This document shows, in pieces, positions 58,283-64,000 of a DNA stretch of 64,000 nucleotides (the first letter of the stretch is position 1; each line of letters starts with the position of its first letter). A model generated the notes under the pieces. It was not told the DNA's origin and searched no databases. It saw only the letters and a list, made by a program, of their open reading frames with translations. Location of the stretch: NCBI RefSeq assembly GCF_001028135.1, contig NZ_LDNM01000013.1, positions 1 to 64,000 of the forward strand, in the 5' to 3' direction. Both the position numbers and the translations under genes were made by a program. The DNA comes from Xenorhabdus griffiniae (GTDB taxonomy: Bacteria; Pseudomonadota; Gammaproteobacteria; Enterobacterales; Enterobacteriaceae).

Positions 58283-59166
58283 ATATTTAATTTCCTTTTA
58301 GTTTTTGAAATATAATGTTTTTTACATTTGGCAGTTTACCTTGGGATTACAAATATTCATCTTCCGCGACTATCCTTTTTCAGCGCAAGCCTTGTTAACT
58401 TCATGATATGCATCCCTACATTACCAATATGTCTTGTCTAACCCATAAAGATTGTATGTTATAATGAGTTCCACGATTTCCTGCTACCTCCATATTCGAT
58501 TGCAACAGAGCTAACACAACTGTGTTTTATCATTTTCCACATAAATGATATTTACAGTACTAATCGCTAATCGCTAGTTTTAAAATATTTTTTTATATTG
58601 ACCTCTTATGTGATGGTTAATTTTCATAATATGATATTTAACTCGAATTCTGGATAAGACATTGACGAAAAATCTGTTCCGGGAGCAAAACTTTGATGAA
58701 CGCCGAAAACAGCTCCGGGGCGGAACAGACTATGAATAACTTAGTTGAAATTTACTGCGATGTCGACGATTTTTGTCGTTTTTTCATTCCCTATTGAACG
58801 CAGTTTTTTCTTGATAACGGATACCGTCTACGCCGCCAGCAAGATCGTATGTATCACAGTGAAATCATGACCATTTTTATAAAATGAGATATAGCCCAAT
58901 TAGTTATTAAGATCCTACTTCAATAAGGTTGTTTAGATTATTATTTTTTTTAAAATGTCAGTGAAATACTTTCAACACCCTCTGTATCTGTTTTTCAAAC
59001 AGTACCCATTGCCCACAACACATCATATGACTGGTTTCCACTCAAAACTGTTATAGTCAATAAAAAAGAAACTGTCACTATTATACCTCAATTCCCTGTG
59101 TTCTACTTGTCTGCATCTTCTAACTTCGTTTCCCCATATACCCAAAGATTTCAATAAGAGGTCACT
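58283..59166. other. Long intergenic region with an IS982 remnant
   Basis: No intact gene. The recognisable transposase stub lies at 58732-58888. The rest is AT-rich. The cioA promoter should lie in the last 250 nt but could not be pinned down. Confidence 0.45.
58732..58888 (+). mobile_element. IS982-family transposase N-terminal remnant
   Basis: MNNLVEIYCDVDDFCRFFIP, an in-frame stop, then TQFFLDNGYRLRRQQDRMYH and SEIMTIFI match the beginning of IS982-type transposases. About 50 of some 290 codons remain, with a nonsense mutation, and the reading frame then ends. Confidence 0.8.
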
Positions 59167-60519
59167 ATGCCAGGGTTGAATGCCCTTGAACTCGCAAGGA
59201 TACAATTTGCATTTACGGTTTCTTTTCACATTATCTTTCCTGCCATTACGATAGGCTTGGCGAGCTTTCTGGCGGTATTGGAAGGTCTATGGCTTAAAAC
59301 ACGTAATACGGACTACAAAACGTTATATCACTTCTGGTCAAAAATTTTCGCGGTTAATTTCGGTATGGGCGTGGTTTCCGGCTTGGTGATGGCCTATCAG
59401 TTCGGCACCAACTGGAGTTTCTTTTCTGATTTTGCCGGCTCTATTACCGGCCCGTTGTTGGTCTACGAAGTGCTGACCGCATTTTTCCTTGAGGCTGGGT
59501 TCCTCGGCGTCATGCTGTTTGGCTGGCATCGAGTCGGAGAGAAGCTACACTTTTTCTCAACCTGTATGGTGGCGCTCGGCACGGTTATTTCGACATTCTG
59601 GATATTGGCCTCTAATAGCTGGATGCAGACACCACAAGGCCATGAAATTATCAATAATCAGGTTGTTCCTGTTGATTGGTTCGCAGTGATTTTCAATCCC
59701 TCTTTCCCCTATCGTCTGCTGCATATGGGAACGGCGGCATTTCTGGCCTCAGCATTTTTCATTGCGGCTTCTGCTGCCTGGCATTTACTGAAAGGCAATG
59801 ATTCATCCGCTATGCGGAAAATGTTGTCAATGGCGATGTGGATGATCCTGATTATTGCCCCGTTGCAAGCCATCATTGGCGATATGCACGGGTTGAATAC
59901 ATTAAAACATCAGCCGGCTAAAGTCGCTGCCATGGAAGGGCATTGGGAAAATCATCCTGGTGAAGCCACCCCATTGATTTTATTTGGTATACCCAACCAG
60001 GAAGCGGAAGAAACACGTTATGCAATCAAGATCCCCTATCTTGCCAGCCTGATTCTGACACACAGTCTGGATAAGCAAGTTCCAGCACTGAAAGAATTTC
60101 CCCCGGAAGATCGCCCAAATGCGTTTATGGTGTTTTGGTCATTTCGCATCATGGTGGGATTAGGCATTTTGATGATCCTTGCCGGCGTCTGGGGGTTATG
60201 GTTACGTCATAAAAAGCGCCTGTATGAAAACCCGCTCTTTCTCCGCTTTATGCTCTTGATGGCACCTTCTGGCCTTATTGCGATTCTGGCAGGTTGGTTT
60301 ACCACAGAAATTGGCCGTCAACCGTGGGTCGTCTACGGCTTAATGCGCACCAAAGATGCGGTATCAGCACACGGGGAAATCCACATGAGCATCAGCCTGC
60401 TTATTTTCTTTGTCGTCTATGGAGCCGTATTCGGCGTGGGTTACGCCTATATGATGAAACTCATTCGTAAAGGCCTTCCACAAATAGTCCCAAATAAGGA
60501 GTCAGCAAATGGGTATTGA
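59167..60519 (+). CDS. cioA: Cytochrome bd-type ubiquinol oxidase subunit I (cyanide-insensitive type)
   Basis: 450 residues with the N-terminal RIQFAFTVSFHIIFPAITIG (haem b595 axial His region), the signature GWFTTEIGRQPW and nine helices. The Q-loop between helices 6 and 7 is short, as in CioA/CydA of the cyanide-insensitive subfamily; E. coli CydA is about 70 residues longer. It oxidises ubiquinol and reduces oxygen without proton pumping. Overlaps cioB by 11 nt. The accompanying DUF2474 gene, not CydX, supports the subfamily call. Confidence 0.93.
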   Translation: MPGLNALELARIQFAFTVSFHIIFPAITIGLASFLAVLEGLWLKTRNTDYKTLYHFWSKIFAVNFGMGVVSGLVMAYQFGTNWSFFSDFAGSITGPLLVYEVLTAFFLEAGFLGVMLFGWHRVGEKLHFFSTCMVALGTVISTFWILASNSWMQTPQGHEIINNQVVPVDWFAVIFNPSFPYRLLHMGTAAFLASAFFIAASAAWHLLKGNDSSAMRKMLSMAMWMILIIAPLQAIIGDMHGLNTLKHQPAKVAAMEGHWENHPGEATPLILFGIPNQEAEETRYAIKIPYLASLILTHSLDKQVPALKEFPPEDRPNAFMVFWSFRIMVGLGILMILAGVWGLWLRHKKRLYENPLFLRFMLLMAPSGLIAILAGWFTTEIGRQPWVVYGLMRTKDAVSAHGEIHMSISLLIFFVVYGAVFGVGYAYMMKLIRKGLPQIVPNKESANGY

Positions 60520-61516
60520 TCTTCCTCTCATTTGGTTCCTGATCATTATATTTAGTACCATGATGTATATCGTGATGGATGGTTTTGATCTTGGCATCGG
60601 CATTTTATATCCAGCGATTAAAGCGCAATCCGATCGTGATTTGATGATGAATTCTGTTGCTCCCGTCTGGGATGGCAATGAAACCTGGCTGGTGCTGGGA
60701 GGCGCTGGATTATTTGGTGCGTTTCCACTGGCTTATGCAATCGTTTTAGATGCACTGGCAATTCCATTGACCATCATGTTATTAGGCCTGATATTTCGTG
60801 GCGTAGCCTTTGAATTTCGGTTCAGAGCTACACCAACGCACCAACACCTTTGGGATAAGGCATTTATTGCCGGTTCAATGCTCGCCACCTTTATGCAAGG
60901 TGTCGTCGTTGGCGCAGTTATTACCGGTTTTCCTGTCGAAAATCGTGTTTATATCGGTAGCTATTTTGATTGGCTGGCTCCTTTTCCTCTGTTTTGTGGC
61001 ATTGGACTCGTCATCGCTTATGCTTTATTAGGATGTGGCTGGCTGATAATGAAAACAGAAGGTCATCTGCAACAACAGATGTACCGTGTCCTGCGCCCTT
61101 TGACATTGCTGATGCTGACCATTATTGCCATTATCAGTATTTGGACACCACTCGCTCACCCAGCAATTGCTGAACGTTGGCTCAGTTTGCCAAATCTATT
61201 TTTCTTCATGCCCGTACCATTATTGGTACTGTGGTCAAGCTGGCAGCTATTGAAATCTAACCCAAACTCAAGCCATTACACCCCGTTTTTAACAGCACTG
61301 TTATTGATTTTCATGGGCTTTACTGGATTGGGGATCAGCATTTGGCCGAACATTATCCCTCCCTCGATTAGCTATGAAGAGGCTGCCTCCCCTCCTCAAT
61401 CATTGGGTTTTATGCTGGTTGGTGCTCTGTTCATTATTCCGATAATTTTGACTTATACCTTTTGGAGTTATTATGTCTTCCGAGGAAAAATCACCCATGA
61501 ACAAGGCTACCATTAA
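60509..61516 (+). CDS. cioB: Cytochrome bd-type ubiquinol oxidase subunit II
   Basis: 335 residues, about nine hydrophobic helices, with the subunit II landmarks MDGFDLGIGILYP, PVWDGNETWLVLGG and FRGVAFEFRFR. It forms the membrane heterodimer with subunit I. GGAGTCAGCAA precedes the ATG. Translation is probably coupled to cioA through the 11-nt overlap. Confidence 0.94.
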   Translation: MGIDLPLIWFLIIIFSTMMYIVMDGFDLGIGILYPAIKAQSDRDLMMNSVAPVWDGNETWLVLGGAGLFGAFPLAYAIVLDALAIPLTIMLLGLIFRGVAFEFRFRATPTHQHLWDKAFIAGSMLATFMQGVVVGAVITGFPVENRVYIGSYFDWLAPFPLFCGIGLVIAYALLGCGWLIMKTEGHLQQQMYRVLRPLTLLMLTIIAIISIWTPLAHPAIAERWLSLPNLFFFMPVPLLVLWSSWQLLKSNPNSSHYTPFLTALLLIFMGFTGLGISIWPNIIPPSISYEEAASPPQSLGFMLVGALFIIPIILTYTFWSYYVFRGKITHEQGYH

Positions 61517-61655
61517 ACCAGTACCACGGCGTCCTTCATTGTGGAAGCGCTTGAGTTGGATGGTAGCAATTTGGTTTTGCAGTGTATTGGCTTTATACGC
61601 CGTATCTACGTTATTTCGTACTCTAATGACAATGGCGGGAATGAAAGTCAAGTGA
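61473..61655 (+). CDS. DUF2474 small subunit-like protein of the bd oxidase operon
   Basis: 60 residues: a basic head (PVPRRPSLWKRLSWM), one membrane helix (VAIWFCSVLALYAVSTLF) and a short tail ending MAGMKVK. Small proteins of this family accompany CioAB-type oxidases and probably stabilise them, as CydX does for CydAB. The start at 61473 overlaps cioB by 44 nt and has GGAG 5 nt upstream; an in-frame ATG at 61497 is less well placed. Confidence 0.85.
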   Translation: MSSEEKSPMNKATIKPVPRRPSLWKRLSWMVAIWFCSVLALYAVSTLFRTLMTMAGMKVK

Positions 61656-61734
61656 TAACTCACTTGTTTAATGGCTGAGGCGGTATCTGAATTAAGGTTT
61701 TGATCAGAGCAACAACAGAATGGTTTAACTGATT

Positions 61735-61838
61735 AAACCAATCCAACTTCAAAATGCGTGTTATATTTCCCCGCTCAGCGGGGAAATATAAGGTCTCGCG
61801 TCGTCTTGCGGATTGCAACTTGAAGTTTATCGCGTATA
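61735..61838 (+). repeat. ERIC-like palindromic repeat, full length
   Basis: ACCAATCCAACTTCAAAATG, central hairpin TATATTTCCCCGC/GCGGGGAAATATA, and a tail CGGATTGCAACTTGAAGTTT ending near CGCGTATAC. The ends are inverted (CAACTTCAA / TTGAAGTT). The most complete copy in the window. Confidence 0.8.
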
Positions 61839-61947
61839 CACATGCATTACTTAAGTATACTATCAGATATTATACCCCGGCCACAAAAGCTCCCAAGTTA
61901 AATTTTACTGAAACATTGTTTGATTTTTATTAGCCATGCATTGAGAG

Positions 61948-62988
61948 CTATTTTTTACAATTACCTGCCAAGCGATATCCCGCTTTTTTAGCTTCTGCTT
62001 CTGAGCGGAAGTAAATTACGTTTTTATCTGCCACCGTTTTATAGCCAGCACAGTGTGCAAAATGATAAATCTGACTATTTTTATTCCCCTTAATTATCTC
62101 ATTTGACGCCGTTTTTGATGTCATCCTTTGGGTTGATATCTGACTGTTTTCTGCATGTAAATGACTTGGCTTTGGCGCACGGCTCTGTACTTCTCCTCCT
62201 TTTTGCGCCATCAATCCTTGCTGCGATATTAAACCCTGGCCTGAATTTTTATGTCCCAATTCCCACTTTTTGCTGCCAGTCACAAATGGGTTATGGTGCC
62301 CCATAATCCGGGCGATTCGGTTATCTCTTTCACGCTCCCAGGCATCCACTGGATACTGGCGATCCCATGCCATCATCAGTTGTTGCTGTTGGCGTGACAT
62401 AGTCAGATTATAGCGGTCATGCATATAGAAATAGACTCTGGCAACCATACCTTTTACTCTATCGCGTGGTTCAAACACATGTGATTTAAAATCCACCTTG
62501 CTGCTACATGAACCATACATATTAGGTGTGTTTCTGGCGAGCATTCCGTAACCAAAATTACTGCGATCACCATTAACTTCACCGATTGATGGCGCCAGGT
62601 TATGTATGTCTGATTCGATTATGCGAAATACAGGATCGGTTGCAACGCAGTTTTTCCGCCCCCCATTCTGCCAACATTGACGCTGATGCCCAAATACCCA
62701 GGCGGGCACCATATGTTCCCATTCAATGCGTGCAGCCCTTGTTTGCTGTGATCTGACGTGATAACCGCAAGAAGCCAGATCAATGCGCCCACCACTTTTG
62801 CCAACCCATTGCCAATCACACCCACAATACAGTGTGCCTATGCCTGATTTTGTTTGTCCATTATAAACATTTTTTCTTGATTCAACTTTAGCTTGTTCGA
62901 AGCTGGTCGGTGCACTCCATGCATGAAAAGAGAGGGTTAACCCAAAAACCAAAAGATAGCGTGCCAACTGGCCTATTTTACTATTCAA
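61948..62988 (-). CDS. Endonuclease I (EndA/Vvn family) with extra C-terminal domain
   Basis: 346 residues, about 110 longer than E. coli EndA. Signal peptide (about 1-26), cysteine-containing EndA domain with the beta-beta-alpha-metal site EWEHMVPAWVFG (His92) and DIHNLAPSIGEVNGDRSNF (Asn130). A Gln/Ser-rich linker (about 240-305) and a final module of about 40 residues follow (HFAHCAGYKTVADKNVIYF, AGYRLAGNC), which resembles the Ada-like or sunset metal-binding motif with His and Cys ligands. It would digest DNA in the periplasm or outside the cell. The start appears to be TTG, with AGGT 7 nt upstream. It may help use or clear extracellular DNA. Confidence 0.85.
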   Translation of the reverse strand: MNSKIGQLARYLLVFGLTLSFHAWSAPTSFEQAKVESRKNVYNGQTKSGIGTLYCGCDWQWVGKSGGRIDLASCGYHVRSQQTRAARIEWEHMVPAWVFGHQRQCWQNGGRKNCVATDPVFRIIESDIHNLAPSIGEVNGDRSNFGYGMLARNTPNMYGSCSSKVDFKSHVFEPRDRVKGMVARVYFYMHDRYNLTMSRQQQQLMMAWDRQYPVDAWERERDNRIARIMGHHNPFVTGSKKWELGHKNSGQGLISQQGLMAQKGGEVQSRAPKPSHLHAENSQISTQRMTSKTASNEIIKGNKNSQIYHFAHCAGYKTVADKNVIYFRSEAEAKKAGYRLAGNCKK

Positions 62989-63052
62989 AATAATACCTAT
63001 TTACTTATTGTGCATAACATCCATCTATTATCCTGCCTGACAAGGCACTAAA

Positions 63053-63139
63053 ATGGCAAATATTATTCGTCGATTTCCCTTTAACAATGAGGAAAACGTC
63101 AATGCATTATTTGAATTAATTGATAGTAATATGATTTAA
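63053..63139 (+). CDS. Possible 28-residue small protein
   Basis: MANIIRRFPFNNEENVNALF begins the frame, which ends at SNMI. AAGG lies 7 nt upstream and a terminator hairpin follows 14 nt after the stop. Unknown; it could equally be the stub of a lost gene. Confidence 0.3.
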   Translation: MANIIRRFPFNNEENVNALFELIDSNMI

Positions 63140-63153
63140 GTTACTAAAAAAAC

Positions 63154-63182
63154 AACCGTGCTATATTCAGGCACGGTTTTTA
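63154..63182. terminator. Bidirectional terminator before uspF-like gene end
   Basis: 8-bp stem AACCGTGC/GCACGGTT with T runs on both strands (TTTTT on plus; GTTTTTTTAG on minus), able to end the uspF-like gene and anything arriving from the left. Confidence 0.8.
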
Positions 63183-63219
63183 TAAATAATAATAATTAAC
63201 TTTACCCAGATGCGGTCAG

Positions 63220-63657
63220 TTATCTCACAACCAAAACAGAGATATTGGCATATCCTACAATGCCCGACGCATTTGAACCCAACAAGTGAGTTGAGATATC
63301 GGGCCGACGAGATCCGACAATAATCAAATCTGCATTAATCTCACGTGCTGTAGACAACACCTTATCCCGTGGAGAGCCGAAGGCAACAGAGAATGATACC
63401 CTCTCTTTAGGTACATCAATTCGTTCTACGATTTTTTTCAGTTCCTCTTCAGAATTCTCGATGGCTTTTTTAGCAAAAGCACTCAATAAATCATAGTGGT
63501 AACTATAATTCACGGAAAATCGGGAAATATCTGGCACAGAGTGAAAAAGATGAACCTTTGCATTAGATATTTTTGCTAAATACTCAGCATGCTTGATTGC
63601 ATTATCAGTTAATATATCTTCCGCAATATCAATTGGAACTAAAATCGTGTTATACAT
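63220..63657 (-). CDS. uspF: Universal stress protein, UspF-like
   Basis: 145 residues. N-terminal YNTILVPIDIAEDILTDNAI and the ATP-binding ending GSRRPDISTHLLGSNASGIVGYANISVLVVR (given in part) match UspF/UspG-type proteins that bind ATP and dimerise. Start at MYNTILVP with GGGGAG 7-8 nt upstream; a longer frame is not supported. E. coli UspF is linked to adhesion and stress survival. Followed by a bidirectional terminator; a paralogue lies just upstream. Confidence 0.9.
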   Translation of the reverse strand: MYNTILVPIDIAEDILTDNAIKHAEYLAKISNAKVHLFHSVPDISRFSVNYSYHYDLLSAFAKKAIENSEEELKKIVERIDVPKERVSFSVAFGSPRDKVLSTAREINADLIIVGSRRPDISTHLLGSNASGIVGYANISVLVVR

Positions 63658-63750
63658 ACATACTCCCCCTGTAATCGGATATAACCGCGCACTATTGAGC
63701 ATCAGTTAAAAGCAGAAAAATCAACAAATTAACATTATCATCACCAGTAC

Positions 63751-64000
63751 TTATCGCACTACTAATACAGATATTTTTGCATATCTGACAACTCCGGCTG
63801 AGTTGGAACCCAACAGATGCGTCGTAATATTAGGTCGTCTTGAACCGATAACAATCAAATCAGCACCAATTTCATCCGCTGTCGCAGTAATTTCGTCTCT
63901 TGGTGAACCAAATGCAATCGAATAGGAGATTTGACGATTGGGTAATTCAATGGAATCAACCAGCTTTTTCAAGTCCCGCTCTGCCTTGATAGTCGCCTTG
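63751..64000 (-). CDS. Second UspF-like protein (C-terminal part; continues past the window)
   Basis: The frame is open from the window edge to 63751 and encodes the C-terminal 82 residues of a Usp protein: ISYSIAFGSPRDEITATADE, then GSRRPNITTHLLGSN and YAKISVLVVR. Very similar to the neighbour, so a tandem duplication. The start lies outside the window. The gap of 93 nt to the next start suggests co-transcription. Confidence 0.88.
   Translation of the reverse strand, partial: KATIKAERDLKKLVDSIELPNRQISYSIAFGSPRDEITATADEIGADLIVIGSRRPNITTHLLGSNSAGVVRYAKISVLVVR

Overview
The window looks like chromosome of an enterobacterial insect pathogen of the Xenorhabdus/Photorhabdus group (Morganellaceae). 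This is inferred from gene order and content, with no database search. It is AT-rich, carries the enterobacterial hemA/prfA/prmC/kdsA - lolB/ispE/prs - ychH/pth/ychF neighbourhood, has tandem secreted GDSL lipases of the Photorhabdus Lip-1 type, and shows scattered ERIC-like palindromic repeats.

Layout. 1-4.7 kb: 3' end of tRNA-Ser(GGA), a small membrane protein, an SRPBCC-VOC fusion with a WYL regulator, and decayed genes (ynbA, ynbC, a lipoprotein hydrolase). 4.9-7.7 kb: dauA and a secreted double-motif retropepsin-like protease. 7.7-15.6 kb: core block kdsA-sirB1-prmC-prfA-hemA (minus strand), divergent from lolB-ispE-prs. 16.3-20.6 kb: two tandem GDSL autotransporters. 20.6-23 kb: ychH, pth, ychF. 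23.3-25.6 kb: a 60-residue secreted Cys peptide, an alpha/beta hydrolase and an IS graveyard. 26-36.7 kb: what looks like a small specialised-metabolite locus (O-methyltransferase, RND efflux pair, free-standing thioester reductase, adenylate-forming ligase, GNAT, MFS pump). 36.9-40.2 kb: thioredoxin with a wrecked trxB, a DUF1471 protein, an omptin and Ves/HutD.

40.5-52.7 kb is a divergent pair of iron-acquisition operons around two good Fur boxes. Leftward: a TonB-dependent receptor, SbmA-like ABC protein, M16 protease and TonB, matching the YddB/YddA/PqqL and Fus protease-associated import systems. Rightward: a Tp34/FetP-like protein, a free cupredoxin, an FTR1 permease, an M75 protein and a DyP peroxidase, i.e. 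an EfeUOB system with EfeO split into two genes. 52.9-54.8 kb: ydcR and a yegD remnant.

55.3-58.3 kb is the most interesting stretch. It has a secreted metzincin (HEFGHAVGLTH), and facing it a two-gene operon: a secreted protein sharing both ends of the metzincin but lacking its catalytic core, followed by a small secreted protein that looks like an AB5-toxin B subunit. The arrangement recalls the EcxAB metalloprotease AB5 toxins. The window ends with an IS982 remnant, a cyanide-insensitive type bd oxidase operon, an EndA nuclease with an extra C-terminal domain, and tandem uspF-like genes.

A recurring theme is genes that keep both ends but have lost their middle (ynbA-C, the lipoprotein hydrolase, trxB, yegD, and in frame the metzincin paralogue), suggesting ongoing reductive decay by internal deletion.
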